Below, piece after piece: positions 1 to 9,424 of a DNA stretch of 64,000 bases. The notes below the pieces were generated by a model. The model was not told where the DNA came from. It saw only the letters and a program-made list of their open reading frames with translations, and did not search any database. Location: NCBI RefSeq assembly GCF_019655855.1, contig NZ_BPFX01000014.1:62001-126000 (forward strand). Direction: 5' to 3'. The stretch's first letter is position 1, and each line of letters opens with the position of its first letter. The DNA comes from Pseudomonas paralcaligenes (lineage in GTDB: Bacteria > Pseudomonadota > Gammaproteobacteria > Pseudomonadales > Pseudomonadaceae). The position numbers and the translations under genes were made by a program.

Positions 1-388
1 AAAGCGCCAGGCCGTTTTCGTAGCGGCGCATCTGCCAGTCCGCGTACAGGGCGTCGAAGTTGTCGCCGGCCAGCTCGCGCAACTCCGCTTCGGCCTGGGC
101 GAGCAGGTCCTCGTCGGCCGGCACCTCCACCGTGCGGCTGCGGGCGAAGGCCTGCAGGTCGGCGTTTTCCCGGGGATGGTGGTCGATCACCTGCTGGGCG
201 AAGGTCTTGACGTCCGCCGACTGGCTCTGGCGCAGCGCCAGCTGGGCGGCCTGGATGTCGGCCACCCGGGCGGCCACGGCCTGCTCGACGAACGTCTGCG
301 GATCGACCTTGGGCGCGGCCAGCAGCGGGGTGGCGAAGAACAGCAGCAGCCACAGCATGGCGCCGCGCGGGGTGAAGTGTCTGGACAT
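1..388 (-). CDS. DUF4142-type exported protein, 3' end cut by window edge
   Basis: The gene reads leftward off the window; about 129 N-terminal codons are present. The start is an ATG at 386-388 preceded by GGAGGATC. The N-terminus has a hydrophobic stretch (WLLLFFATPLLAA), a typical Sec signal peptide. The mature part continues with VDPQTFVEQAVAARVADIQ and QVIDHHPRENADLQAFA, an all-helical pattern typical of DUF4142 proteins, small exported proteins of unknown biochemical role. The family call comes from overall sequence character. The C-terminus lies outside the window. Confidence 0.7.
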   Translation of the reverse strand, partial: MSRHFTPRGAMLWLLLFFATPLLAAPKVDPQTFVEQAVAARVADIQAAQLALRQSQSADVKTFAQQVIDHHPRENADLQAFARSRTVEVPADEDLLAQAEAELRELAGDNFDALYADWQMRRYENGLAL

Positions 389-618
389 GGCAGATCCTCC
401 CGTGCCGTTACGGAGTGTAGGGTTGTGACGGAGTGGGGCGGGCAGGGTTCAGCCTTTCTGTCGCTGGCGGGCGCGTGGCATCCCCGGTTGTGGGTTGAAA
501 ACCGCGCCGCGGCCCACGCGGGTTTCACCCGCCCTACGGACGTAGGATGCGCCGTGCGCACCGGCAGCCCTGGATCGGCTCGTTGCTGCACAGAGGGCAC
601 CCTTTGACAGCCATTCCC

Positions 619-686
619 CGTTACTCCCGCGCAGGCGGGAGCCCAGGTGCGTCGGCCTCTGGATTGCCGCCTGCGCGGCAATGACG
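619..686. repeat. Intergenic inverted-repeat element between two genes
   Basis: The 363-bp gap between the DUF4142 gene and the hydrolase holds no gene. Arms at 619-646 and 659-686 are imperfect inverted copies sharing the core CGCGCAGGCGG. This is the dispersed proteobacterial 'tCCCGCG-aaGGCGGGA' hairpin repeat pattern. Upstream, 541-561 (GTAGGATGCGCCGTGCGCACC-like) and 731-745 (GTAGGGTGCACC) resemble a second common pseudomonad intergenic repeat. It may act as an mRNA-stabilising or terminating hairpin. Confidence 0.6.
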
Positions 687-751
687 ATATTCCCCAACCA
701 TGCGTACAGCCTTGCAGCGTTGAGCTGAGAAGATCGTGTAGGGTGCACCGC

Positions 752-1522
752 TCAGGAATAGATCGCCAGGTGATGCGGGTAGTCGCCCACCCGCGCGCCA
801 ATGACCATCTCGCTGATCCAGCTGGTGAGGATCGAGGTGTAGGCGCGCTGGTCGCTGTCGTTGCGTAGCGAGTGGTCGGCGCCGTCGACGATGCGGTGGG
901 TCAGCGAGTGCGCCTTGACGAAGGCGGCGCGGTAGCTCATCAGGGTGGTGTGCGGCACGTAGTCGTCGTGCTCGGACTCCACCAGCAGCACGTCCCCCTT
1001 GAACTCGGAGCAGGCCGACAGGGCGCGGTTGCCCTGGGGCGGGACGAAGGTGCGGCGGTACTCGGCCAGCTTCTCGCGGTCGAGCATCTGCTTGGGTGAT
1101 TCCCACTCGTCGTCCCAGTACAGCGCCGGCACCCGCAGCGCCAGCCACTTCACCGGCCGCAGGGTGCTGAGGATCGCCGACAGGTAGCCGCCATAGCTGG
1201 TGCCGATCACCGCGATGGCCCCGGTGTCCGTGGCCGGGTGGCTAGCCAGTCGGTCGTAGGCGGCGACCAGGTCGGCCAGGTTCTGCTCGCGGGTCACGCT
1301 CTGCTTGCGCGACTGGGTCAGCTCGTGGCCGCGCATGTCGAAGGTCAGGCACACGCAGCCCAGCCCGGCGATGCCCTTGGCCCGCGCCAGGTCGCGCTGC
1401 TGGCTGCCGCCCCAGCCATGCACGAAGAGCACGCCGGGCACCTTGGTCTGCGGCGAGACCATGGTGCCCGCGATCACATCGTCATCCACCCGGATCTCCA
1501 CTTGTTCGCTAAGGGACGGCAT
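752..1522 (-). CDS. Alpha/beta hydrolase (serine hydrolase, S9/dienelactone-hydrolase like)
   Basis: A 256-aa protein with alpha/beta-hydrolase landmarks: the oxyanion segment LFVHGWGGSQQ, the nucleophile elbow GTSYGG, an acidic residue in ESEHDDYVP and the catalytic His in GADHSLR. It is probably a cytoplasmic esterase or peptidase-like enzyme; the substrate cannot be read from sequence. The ATG at 1520-1522 was chosen because the residues further upstream are a shadow of the preceding gene. Its start overlaps the DUF3182 gene by 14 bp, so the two are probably translationally coupled. Confidence 0.85.
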   Translation of the reverse strand: MPSLSEQVEIRVDDDVIAGTMVSPQTKVPGVLFVHGWGGSQQRDLARAKGIAGLGCVCLTFDMRGHELTQSRKQSVTREQNLADLVAAYDRLASHPATDTGAIAVIGTSYGGYLSAILSTLRPVKWLALRVPALYWDDEWESPKQMLDREKLAEYRRTFVPPQGNRALSACSEFKGDVLLVESEHDDYVPHTTLMSYRAAFVKAHSLTHRIVDGADHSLRNDSDQRAYTSILTSWISEMVIGARVGDYPHHLAIYS

Positions 1523-2618
1523 GGGGTTCCACCTTGACGTACTTGCTGATCCGACCGATTTCCGGCTCGTCGCCCTCGTACAGGGGCAGCGCGTCGTCGG
1601 GCGGCAGGTTCTCGCCGTAGCACTCGTAGGTCGAGGCGCGCACGCAGTCCAGCCGCGGGTCGCCGGCGAAGGCCTCCAGGGCGAGGATTTCCGCCGCACT
1701 GGCGCCGCCGACGCGCCAGGACTGCTCCAGCACGCCGGAGCGCGGGTCGCCCCGGTCGTCGACGCCCTGGGCCACGTCGTAGTTGCGCCGCGAGGCGCTG
1801 AGGCCGAAGGCGGCGAAGGCGGCGCGCTCGTAGACCTGGGCCTGGGACACCGCCAGGCGGATGGCCTCCGGCATGTCCAGGCGCATCAGCTCGGCGTAGT
1901 CGCCGCGCACCACGGTCAGGTCGGAGCCGCCGTAGACCTCCTCGCCGAGGTTGTCGCGGGTCAGCCGCTGGCTGCCGTAGTAGCTGGCGAGCTGGTCGCC
2001 GACCTGCACCTGGCCGACGCTGAAGGTGACCACCTGGTTCAGGTTCTCTTCCTGCACCAGGCCCCACTCGGCGACTTCCTCGGCGTTCTGCGCGGCCAGG
2101 TGCTCCGCCAGCGCCTGGCGGTCGCGGATCACCTGCTGGCCGCGGCCGGCCTTGGCCAGCACCGGCTTGAGGCGGATCGTGCCGCGCTCCAGCAGCCGCT
2201 CGCCGGCCAGTTGGGCGTCGGCCAGATCGAACACGGTGACGCCGCCGAGGATGGCGTTGGCCACTTCCTCGGAGAACGCCTGGGACCAGCCCTCCGGCAC
2301 CCGCCGCGCATGCTCGGGCAGCGGGTGGGTGATGGCCTTGGTCGCCATGAACGGCCGCTCCACCATGCCGCCGAAGAAGTCCTCCGGCCCATGGATGCCG
2401 CGCTGGCGGGCCTCGGCGACGGTCAGCGCTTCGCCGGGGATGAAATAGAAACTGCCCTGGCCGTGGTGGGCCGGGTCGAATTCGCCGAGGAAGCGGGTGC
2501 CGAGCAGGGCGGCGATCTTGCGGCCGAGGATGTGGTGCACCGCCAGCTCGTGCCGGCTCACGCCGCAGTCGCCGGGCAGCAGTACCACGCCCTCCCGGGG
2601 GATCAGCGGTCCTGCCAT
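1509..2618 (-). CDS. DUF3182 family protein
   Basis: A 369-aa protein starting at the ATG at 2616-2618 (MAGPLIPREG). The sequence matches my recollection of the DUF3182 family of pseudomonads, an uncharacterised group sometimes described as ATP-grasp-like. Conserved-looking segments include HHILGRKIAALLG near residue 30, ERPFMATKAITHPLP near 90, and a C-terminal part rich in acidic residues. The gene overlaps the upstream exported-protein gene by 16 bp and the downstream hydrolase by 14 bp, so all three look like one operon. The function is unknown. Confidence 0.75.
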   Translation of the reverse strand: MAGPLIPREGVVLLPGDCGVSRHELAVHHILGRKIAALLGTRFLGEFDPAHHGQGSFYFIPGEALTVAEARQRGIHGPEDFFGGMVERPFMATKAITHPLPEHARRVPEGWSQAFSEEVANAILGGVTVFDLADAQLAGERLLERGTIRLKPVLAKAGRGQQVIRDRQALAEHLAAQNAEEVAEWGLVQEENLNQVVTFSVGQVQVGDQLASYYGSQRLTRDNLGEEVYGGSDLTVVRGDYAELMRLDMPEAIRLAVSQAQVYERAAFAAFGLSASRRNYDVAQGVDDRGDPRSGVLEQSWRVGGASAAEILALEAFAGDPRLDCVRASTYECYGENLPPDDALPLYEGDEPEIGRISKYVKVEPHAVP

Positions 2619-3031
2619 TTGCCGCCGCCCCGTTCGCAGTCGCTGCGGGCCTGGGTGCGATCCTCCAGGCCGTAGAAGTAGGTCACCACCTGGGCCTCGT
2701 CCGGCACGTTCGGCTCGTTGGCCGGCGGGTTGGCGCTGGACGACTTGTGGTTGGCCAGGGTCTCCTGGGTCATGGCGGCAGTGCAGCTGGCGTCGTAGTC
2801 GGCCTCGCAGCGGGCTACCTTCTCTTTCTGGGTGCCCAGGGTTTCCTGGCTCTCGTTGCTGCACGACCAGTTGATCGAGCCGTCGGGCATGCCCTTGAAC
2901 TCGTAGCAGCTCTCGGTTTCCACCGCCTCCACCCCGGGGCTGGCGGAGCGGGTGAGAACGTGGCAACCCTCGGCCATGGCCAGCGAGCCGAACAGGCTGC
3001 CGACCAGCAAGACAGCGATCCTGGCGATCAT
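2603..3031 (-). CDS. Small exported hypothetical protein
   Basis: A 142-aa protein with an N-terminal Sec signal (MIARIAVLLVGSLFGSLAMA, probable cleavage after AMA) and several cysteines in the mature part (GCHVL, SCYEF, WSCSN, RCEAD, SCTAA, DCERG), suggesting a disulfide-bonded periplasmic protein. AGG lies just before the ATG at 3029-3031. It is the first gene of the three-gene overlapping cluster with DUF3182 and the hydrolase. I do not recognise a family. Confidence 0.7.
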   Translation of the reverse strand: MIARIAVLLVGSLFGSLAMAEGCHVLTRSASPGVEAVETESCYEFKGMPDGSINWSCSNESQETLGTQKEKVARCEADYDASCTAAMTQETLANHKSSSANPPANEPNVPDEAQVVTYFYGLEDRTQARSDCERGGGKWQDR

Positions 3032-3222
3032 GAACGGCCTCCAGTGCGTTTTTCGGAACCTATGGTTTCCGAACCGGCCGCGGAGGCGGAAGTTCAGACT
3101 TTCTCCCCGCCCGATACCCGAGCGATACCCGAGTGAGAAAAGGGGAACTAAGCGCGGCCGGGCGCGGCCTGTATCTGAGTTGGAGCCACTACACGCTCGT
3201 AGCCCGCAGGAGGGACGTTGTA

Positions 3223-3552
3223 ATGAAACGAGATTGGGAGCTGATCAAGGCATTGATGCTGGAAATCGAGAGCCGCGAGCAGGGTCGCTACTACATCCCG
3301 GAGGCCTTCGCCGGCCATGACCTGGCGTCGGTCAAGTACCACCTGCACCTGCTCGACCAGGCCGGCCTGGTGGAGTGCGAGCTGGACGAGCCGTGGGACG
3401 GCGAGCCGTGCCTGATCGGCCGCAACCTGACCCTGCTCGGCCACGACCTGCTGGACAGCCTGCGCGAAGGCGTGGCCCGTCCGCTGCAGCCGGTGCCGAT
3501 CCTGACGCAAGTGGCGGAAGTGGCCCGGGAATCGCTGCGCCGCAGTGCCTGA
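3223..3552 (+). CDS. DUF2513 family protein
   Basis: A 109-aa protein beginning MKRDWELIKALMLEIES, the hallmark opening of DUF2513 proteins, which are small winged-helix-like proteins of unknown role (YHLHLLDQAGLVE and LTLLGHDLLDSL fit a wHTH fold). The ATG at 3223 follows AGGAGGG at good spacing. The open frame extends further upstream but that part is not family-like. It ends 11 bp before the glgP ATG, so the two could be co-transcribed; a functional link is not implied. Confidence 0.75.
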   Translation: MKRDWELIKALMLEIESREQGRYYIPEAFAGHDLASVKYHLHLLDQAGLVECELDEPWDGEPCLIGRNLTLLGHDLLDSLREGVARPLQPVPILTQVAEVARESLRRSA

Positions 3553-3562
3553 GGAGGTGGCG

Positions 3563-6016
3563 ATGGCCGAGCAAGAGCGCGCGGCGGAGGCGGATGTCGC
3601 CGGCTTCCGGCAGAGCATCCTGGCCAAGCTCAAGTACGCGGTCGGCAAGGACCCGAGCAACGCCTACGACCATGACTGGTTCGAGGCGGTGGCCCTGGCC
3701 GCGCGCGACCACGTCATCGACCGCTGGGAAGAGGCCTCGGTCGAACTCGACCGGCGCGCCCAGAAGCGCGTCTACTACCTCTCCCTGGAATTCCTGATCG
3801 GGCGCCTGCTGATCGACAACCTGAGCAACCTGGGCCTGCTGGAGACCGCCCGCGAGGCCCTGGCCGAGCTGGGCGTGGATCTGGAGCGCATCCGCCAGGT
3901 CGAGCCTGACGCGGCGCTCGGCAACGGTGGCCTCGGCCGCCTGGCGGCGTGCTTCATGGAGAGCATGGCGACCCTCGGCCTGGCCGCCCACGGCTACGGT
4001 ATCCGCTACGAGCATGGCCTGTTCCGCCAAGTGATCGCCGACGGCTTCCAGTTGGAACAGACCGAGAGCTGGCTGGACTTCGGCAACCCCTGGGAATTCG
4101 AGCGCCCGGAAATCGCCTACAGCGTCGGCTTCGGTGGCAGCGTGCTGAGCCAGACCGACGACGGCGACGTGCCGCGACAGGTCTGGCAGCCGATGGAGAC
4201 CATCCGTGCCATCGCCTACGACACCCCGGTGGTCGGCTGGCGCCGCTCGGCGGTGAACAGCTTGCGCCTGTGGCGTTCCCGTGCCGAGGAAGACCTGCAC
4301 CTGGAGCGCTTCAACGCCGGCGACCATCTCGGCGCCGTCGAGGACGTGGTGCGCGCCGAGAGCATCTCCCGCGTGCTCTACCCGGCGGACAGCACCGAGG
4401 CCGGCCAGGAGCTGCGCCTGCGCCAGGAATACTTCTTCGTCTCCGCCTCGCTGCAGGACCTGCTGCAGCGCCACCTGCGCGAGCAGGGCGAGGTCGCCAG
4501 CCTGCCGCGGCACGCGGCAATCCAGCTCAACGACACCCACCCGGCCATCGCCGTGGCCGAGCTGATGCGCCTGCTGGTCGACGTGCACCAGCTGCCCTGG
4601 TACGACGCCTGGCAGGCCACGGTGGCGACCCTGTCCTACACCAACCACACCCTGTTGCCGGAGGCCCTGGAATCCTGGCCGGTGTCGCTGATGGAGCGCC
4701 TGCTGCCGCGGCACATGCAGATCATCTACCTGATCAACGCCTACCACATCGACTCGCTGCGGGCCCAGGACATCCACGACTTCGCCCTGCTGCGCTCGGT
4801 GTCGCTGATCGAGGAGGACCACGGCCGCCGGGTGCGCATGGGCAACCTAGCGTTCCTCGGCGCGCACAGCGTCAACGGCGTCTCCGCGCTGCACACCGAA
4901 CTGATGCGCAAGACGGTGTTCCGCGACCTGCACGGCCTCTACCCGACACGGATCAACAACAAGACCAACGGCGTGACCTTCCGCCGCTGGCTGTTTCAGG
5001 TGAACCCGGGCCTGACCGGCCTGCTGGTGGAGACCCTGGGCGCCGAGGTGCTCGACTCGCCCGAGCAGGTGCTGCAGGAACTGGAGGCCCACGCCGACAA
5101 GAAGGCCATGCACCGGCGCTTCGCCGAACTGCGCCAGCACAACAAGGCGGCGCTGGCCGCCCTGGTGCAGGAACGCCTGGGCGTGGTGCTCGACACCAGC
5201 GCGCTGTTCGACGTGCAGGTCAAACGCATCCACGAGTACAAGCGCCAGCTGCTCAACCTGCTGCACACGGTGGCCCTGTACCAGGCCATCCGCAACGACC
5301 CGGCCACCGAGTGGACGCCACGGGTGAAGATCTTCGCCGGCAAGGCCGCGGCCAGCTACCACCAGGCCAAGCTGATCATCAAGCTGGCCAACGACATCAG
5401 CCGGGTGGTCAACGACGACCCGACGGTGCGCGGCCGGCTCAAGGTGGTGTTCATCCCCAACTACAACGTCAGCCTGGCCGAGACCATCATCCCGGCGGCC
5501 GACCTGTCGGAGCAGATCTCCACCGCCGGGCTGGAGGCCTCCGGCACCAGCAACATGAAGTTCGGCCTCAACGGCGCGCTCACCATCGGCACCCTGGACG
5601 GCGCCAACGTGGAAATGCGCGAGCGGGTCGGCGGCGAGAATATGTTCATCTTCGGCATGACCGCCCAGCAGGTCGAGGAGCGCAAGCGCGCCGGCGAGCT
5701 GAACATGGCCTCGGTGATCGCCTCGTCGCCACGCCTGGAAGCGGCCCTGGAAGCGATCCGCGCCGGCGTCTTCTCGCCCGACGACCCGGCCCGCTACGTG
5801 GGGCTGGTGGACGCGCTGGTCTACGACGACCGCTTCATGGTCTGCCCGGACTTCGACGACTACTGGCTGGCCCAGCGCCGGGTCGATGAGCTGTGGCGCT
5901 CACCGGCGCGCTGGTGGCGGGCGGCGGTGCTCAATACCGCGCGGATGGGCTGGTTCTCCTCGGACCGCACCATCCGCGAATACGCCCGCGACATCTGGGG
6001 CGCGATGCCGCGCTGA
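3563..6016 (+). CDS. glgP: Glycogen/maltodextrin phosphorylase
   Basis: An 817-aa enzyme that phosphorolyses alpha-1,4-glucan ends to glucose-1-phosphate in the cytoplasm. It covers the whole GT35 family: YYLSLEFLIGRLL near the N-terminus, LGNGGLGRLAACFMES, the IQLNDTHPAIAV segment, and the pyridoxal-phosphate site EASGTSNMKFGLNGALTIGT with the Schiff-base Lys near residue 666. The start is the ATG at 3563 behind GAGGAGG; an upstream GTG in frame has no good ribosome site. No other glycogen gene lies in the window. Confidence 0.95.
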   Translation: MAEQERAAEADVAGFRQSILAKLKYAVGKDPSNAYDHDWFEAVALAARDHVIDRWEEASVELDRRAQKRVYYLSLEFLIGRLLIDNLSNLGLLETAREALAELGVDLERIRQVEPDAALGNGGLGRLAACFMESMATLGLAAHGYGIRYEHGLFRQVIADGFQLEQTESWLDFGNPWEFERPEIAYSVGFGGSVLSQTDDGDVPRQVWQPMETIRAIAYDTPVVGWRRSAVNSLRLWRSRAEEDLHLERFNAGDHLGAVEDVVRAESISRVLYPADSTEAGQELRLRQEYFFVSASLQDLLQRHLREQGEVASLPRHAAIQLNDTHPAIAVAELMRLLVDVHQLPWYDAWQATVATLSYTNHTLLPEALESWPVSLMERLLPRHMQIIYLINAYHIDSLRAQDIHDFALLRSVSLIEEDHGRRVRMGNLAFLGAHSVNGVSALHTELMRKTVFRDLHGLYPTRINNKTNGVTFRRWLFQVNPGLTGLLVETLGAEVLDSPEQVLQELEAHADKKAMHRRFAELRQHNKAALAALVQERLGVVLDTSALFDVQVKRIHEYKRQLLNLLHTVALYQAIRNDPATEWTPRVKIFAGKAAASYHQAKLIIKLANDISRVVNDDPTVRGRLKVVFIPNYNVSLAETIIPAADLSEQISTAGLEASGTSNMKFGLNGALTIGTLDGANVEMRERVGGENMFIFGMTAQQVEERKRAGELNMASVIASSPRLEAALEAIRAGVFSPDDPARYVGLVDALVYDDRFMVCPDFDDYWLAQRRVDELWRSPARWWRAAVLNTARMGWFSSDRTIREYARDIWGAMPR

Positions 6017-6094
6017 GGGATGTTATCCGGGCGATGTTCCCAATGCGGGCGATACGGGCGGGCCGCGTGTTCAACTGGCACCGACATAAAAAAA

Positions 6095-6122
6095 CGCCGT
6101 CTTCTCTCGGGAGAAGACGGCG
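6095..6122 (-). terminator. Intrinsic terminator, strongest for the leftward yggL gene
   Basis: Perfect 12-bp stem CGCCGTCTTCTC / GAGAAGACGGCG with a TCGG loop. On the minus strand it is followed by a run of seven T. It lies between the convergent glgP and yggL genes and may act in both directions. Confidence 0.9.
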
Positions 6123-6148
6123 CTTCGTTCTACCGATCGGTCGAACCA

Positions 6149-6493
6149 TCAGCCCTGCGGGTTGATCGGGTTCTCCGGGTACCACACGTCCAGCAGCGGG
6201 CTGAGGGTGTAGCCGCTCAGCTCCTTGCGATCCTTCAGCCAGGCCTCGAGCTGGGAGCGCTGCTCCTCGCTGACCGAGCCACGGCTGGACAGGCAGACGA
6301 AGCCGTAGTCCTCGCCGCCGACGTAGCCCAGGCCGTTGCCCTCGATGGCGTCGCGCAGGAAGGCATCGAGGAAATCGTCGATCTCGGCCTCGCCAAGGCC
6401 CTCGCGCAGGTCGAGGGTCAACTCGCAGCCCAGCTCCTGGAATTCGTCGACGCACAGCTTCTTGCGCAGGCGGCGGGAACGGTTGGTGGCCAT
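6149..6493 (-). CDS. yggL: YggL family ribosome-associated protein (DUF469)
   Basis: A 114-aa protein opening MATNRSRRLRKKLCVDEFQELG, the basic N-terminus and VDEFQELGC motif of the YggL/DUF469 family, reported to bind the 50S ribosomal subunit. The central ENGLGYVGG-like segment (EGNGLGYVGGEDYGFV) is also present. The ATG at 6491-6493 sits five bases after AGGAG, which fixes the start; a GTG two codons upstream lies inside that site. Monocistronic, with a strong terminator right after the stop. Confidence 0.88.
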   Translation of the reverse strand: MATNRSRRLRKKLCVDEFQELGCELTLDLREGLGEAEIDDFLDAFLRDAIEGNGLGYVGGEDYGFVCLSSRGSVSEEQRSQLEAWLKDRKELSGYTLSPLLDVWYPENPINPQG

Positions 6494-6690
6494 AAACACT
6501 CCTAGATACTCATGATTGCAACGGGCGGCACTCTAGCAGGTTGCCGCGCCAGCTGCCCGCCCGTTCGGAAAAAAGCCCGCGCAGCCGGCTTTCAGGGCCC
6601 CGAGGACGAGATGCATGGGGCATAATGCGCGACAAAATCACTCCAGCTGCACCCTCTTTTCGCCCTTTTTTCTGCCTGGGCCCGTGCCAA

Positions 6691-8124
6691 ATGATCAGAA
6701 CGCTGCGCAACATCGTCATCGCTTCGCTCCTCCTCCCGGTCACCCTTCCTATCTCCGCCGCCCAGGTCAGCAGCACACTGCCGGCCAAGGTGCAGCAGGC
6801 GCTCACGGCCAACAAGCTGAAGGCCGGCAGCCTGTCTCTGGTGGCCCTGCCGCTGGACGGCAGCGGCGGAGGCATCATCCACAACGCCGACGTATCGGTG
6901 AACCCGGCCTCGACCATGAAGCTGGTCACCACCTACGCCGCCCTCGAACTGCTCGGCCCCACTCACCAGTGGCGCACCGAGTTCTACGGCGACGGCCCGC
7001 TTAAGGACGGCGTGCTCAACGGCAACCTCTACCTCAAGGGCGGCGGCGATCCCAAGCTGAATATGGAAAAGCTCTGGCTGATGATGCGCGACCTGCGCGC
7101 CAATGGCGTGCAGCGCATCACCGGCGATCTGGTGCTGGACCGCAACCATTTCAACCACCCGCAGCTGCCGGCCTTCAACGACGACGGTGGCGACCCGAAC
7201 AAGCCGTTCCTGGTCACCCCCGACTCGCTGCTGGTCAACCTCAAGGCCGTGCGCATGGTCACCCGCACCAGTGGCGGCAAGGTCAGCGTGATGATGGAGC
7301 CGCCGCTGACCAACGTGCGCATCGACAATCAGGTCAAGGCCCTCGGCGCCGCCAAGTGTCCCGCCTGGCCGGATGTGCGCTACAACCCGGTCACCCAGTT
7401 CGACGGCACTACCCTGGTGGTGACCGGCAAGCTGAACGAGGGCTGCAGCGCGCAGACTTACCTGGCCCTGCTCGATCACCCGGGCTACGCCGCCGGCGCC
7501 GTGCGCGCCATCTGGCAGGAACTGGGCGGCAGCATCCTCGGCAAGGACCGGGTCGGCGATGTGCCCAAGAAGGCCCAGCTGCTGGCCCGCACCTTCTCGC
7601 CGGACCTGGTCGAAGTCATCCGCGACATCAACAAGTACAGCAACAACACCATGGCCCAGCAGCTGTTCCTCAGCCTGGGCCAGACCTTCCGCGATCGCGC
7701 CGACCCCGACGACGCCAAGGCCGCCCAGCGGGTGATCCGCGGCTGGCTGGCGAAGAAGGGCATCACCGCGCCGCACCTGGTGATCGAGAACGGCTCCGGC
7801 CTGTCCCGCGCCGAACGGGTCAGCGCCCGGGAGATGGCCGGCATGCTGCAGGCGGCCTGGCACAGTCCCTATGCGCCGGAATTCATCGCCTCGATGCCGC
7901 TGGTGGGCATGGACGGCACCATGCGCAAGCGCCTCAAACGCACCGGCATGGAAGGCCAGGCCCATATCAAGACCGGAACCCTGAACAACGTGCGCGCCAT
8001 CGCCGGCTTCACCCGCACGGCCAAGGGCCAGAACTGGGTAGTGGTCGCCATCCTCAACGACCCCCGCCCCTGGGGCGCCTCGGCCATCCTCGACCAGGTG
8101 CTGCTGGACATCTATCGACGCTGA
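6691..8124 (+). CDS. dacB: D-alanyl-D-alanine carboxypeptidase/endopeptidase (PBP4, S13 family)
   Basis: A 477-aa periplasmic penicillin-binding protein that trims peptidoglycan cross-links and stem peptides. An N-terminal Sec signal (ASLLLPVTLPISAA) is followed by the three S13 active-site motifs: STMK with nucleophile Ser near residue 74, SNN near 317, and KTGT near 427. The wide gap between the first two motifs is the extra domain expected of PBP4. The ATG at 6691 begins the signal peptide; the open frame upstream has no such feature. It is convergent with the benE-like gene. Confidence 0.92.
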   Translation: MIRTLRNIVIASLLLPVTLPISAAQVSSTLPAKVQQALTANKLKAGSLSLVALPLDGSGGGIIHNADVSVNPASTMKLVTTYAALELLGPTHQWRTEFYGDGPLKDGVLNGNLYLKGGGDPKLNMEKLWLMMRDLRANGVQRITGDLVLDRNHFNHPQLPAFNDDGGDPNKPFLVTPDSLLVNLKAVRMVTRTSGGKVSVMMEPPLTNVRIDNQVKALGAAKCPAWPDVRYNPVTQFDGTTLVVTGKLNEGCSAQTYLALLDHPGYAAGAVRAIWQELGGSILGKDRVGDVPKKAQLLARTFSPDLVEVIRDINKYSNNTMAQQLFLSLGQTFRDRADPDDAKAAQRVIRGWLAKKGITAPHLVIENGSGLSRAERVSAREMAGMLQAAWHSPYAPEFIASMPLVGMDGTMRKRLKRTGMEGQAHIKTGTLNNVRAIAGFTRTAKGQNWVVVAILNDPRPWGASAILDQVLLDIYRR

Positions 8125-8197
8125 GTCGCGGTTATAGGCTTGCTCATCGTCGCAGATGTGCACGGCACACCCTGGCGGAGGGTCAGTTTCGCTCCGG

Positions 8198-8220
8198 GAG
8201 TGCTGCGCGCACCAGCACTC
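8198..8220. terminator. Hairpin between convergent dacB and benE-like genes
   Basis: Stem GAGTGCTG / CAGCACTC with a 7-nt loop, overlapping the last base pairs of the transporter gene. There is no T-run on either side, so it is a weak or factor-assisted terminator at best. Confidence 0.4.
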
Positions 8221-9424
8221 AGCCCTTGCGCCAGTTGAGTATCAGCAGGGTGACGGCACCGCCGACCAGCCCCCAGAACGCGGAGCCGATGCCCAGCAGC
8301 GTCATCCCCGACGCGGTGATCATGAAGGTGATCAGCGCCGCGTCGCGCTCGGCCGGCACCTGCATGGCCTGGGCCAGGCCGTTGCCGATGGAGCCTAGCA
8401 GGGCCAGCGCGGCGATGGACAGGATCAGGGCGCTCGGCAGGGCGGCGAACAGCGCCGCGAGGGTGGCGGCGAAGATGCCGGCGATGCCGTAGAACAGCCC
8501 GCACCAGAGCGCGGCGGTGTAGCGCTTGCGCTTGTCCTCGTGTGCCTCGGCGCCGGTGCAGATGGCGGCGCTGATGGCGGCCAGGTTGATGCCGTGGGAG
8601 CCGAACGGCGCGAGCAGCAGTGAGGCGAGGCCGGTGCTGGCGATCAGCGGCGAAGGCGGCACCTGGTAGCCGTCGGCGCGCAGCACGGCCAGGCCGGGGA
8701 TGTTCTGCGAGGCCATCGCCACCACGAACAGCGGTATGCCGATGCTGATTGCCGCGCTCAGGGAGAAGCTCGGCGTGGTCCAGACCGGCACCGCCACCTC
8801 CAGCTTGAAGTGGCTGAAGTCGAGCATGCCCTGCGCGCCGGCCAGGACGCCGCCGACCACCAGCGCCACCATCACCGCGTAGCGCGGCACCAGCCGCTTG
8901 CTGATCAGGAAGCTGAAGAACATCGCCAGCACCAGCACGGTGCTGCTCTGCGCGGCGACGAATATCTCGCTGCCGATGCGGAACAGGATGCCGGCCAGCA
9001 ACGCCGCCGCCAGCGAGCCGGGCAGGTGGCGCATGACCCGCTCGAAGGCGCCGGACAGGCCGAGCAGGCTGAGCAGCACGGCGCACACCACGAAGGCGCC
9101 GACCGCCTCGGGGTAGCTCACGCCAGGCAGGCTGGTGATCAGCAGGGCCGCGCCGGGGGTCGACCAGGCCACCACGATGGGCGTGCGGTAGCGCAGCGAC
9201 AGGGCGATGGTGCACACGGCCATGCCGATGGACAGCGCCCACAGCCAGGAGGAAATCTGCGCAGCGCTGAGCCCGGCGGCCTGGCCGGCCTGGAACATCA
9301 GCACCAGCGAGCTGGTGTAGCCGGTGAGCGCCGCGACGAAGCCGGCCACCACGGCGGAGGGCGAGGAGTCGGCGAGCGGGCGAGGGCGGCTGGAGGTGTC
9401 CATGGTTTCCGTGGTGTCGCTCAT
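8219..9424 (-). CDS. BenE-family benzoate/H+ symporter-like transporter
   Basis: A 401-aa inner-membrane protein with about 11-12 hydrophobic helices. The N-terminal half shows the BenE pattern (SAVVAGFVAALTGYTSSLVL, then PIVVAWSTPGAALL); a later helix carries PFGSHGINLAAISAAICTG, also characteristic of the family. The substrate is likely an aromatic or other weak acid; no benzoate catabolic genes are nearby, so the specificity is uncertain. Its ATG overlaps the stop of the LysE-type gene (TGATG), implying an operon and coupled translation. Confidence 0.85.
   Translation of the reverse strand: MSDTTETMDTSSRPRPLADSSPSAVVAGFVAALTGYTSSLVLMFQAGQAAGLSAAQISSWLWALSIGMAVCTIALSLRYRTPIVVAWSTPGAALLITSLPGVSYPEAVGAFVVCAVLLSLLGLSGAFERVMRHLPGSLAAALLAGILFRIGSEIFVAAQSSTVLVLAMFFSFLISKRLVPRYAVMVALVVGGVLAGAQGMLDFSHFKLEVAVPVWTTPSFSLSAAISIGIPLFVVAMASQNIPGLAVLRADGYQVPPSPLIASTGLASLLLAPFGSHGINLAAISAAICTGAEAHEDKRKRYTAALWCGLFYGIAGIFAATLAALFAALPSALILSIAALALLGSIGNGLAQAMQVPAERDAALITFMITASGMTLLGIGSAFWGLVGGAVTLLILNWRKG

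Noticed and set aside
1305..2675. Long rightward open frame over the hydrolase and DUF3182 genes
   Set aside because: GC-rich codon bias leaves the opposite strand open; the leftward proteins have clear motifs and this one has low-complexity Gly/Ala/His/Leu composition.
3332..4822. 496-codon leftward frame opposite glgP
   Set aside because: Shadow of glgP, no motifs, Gln/Val/His-rich artefact composition.
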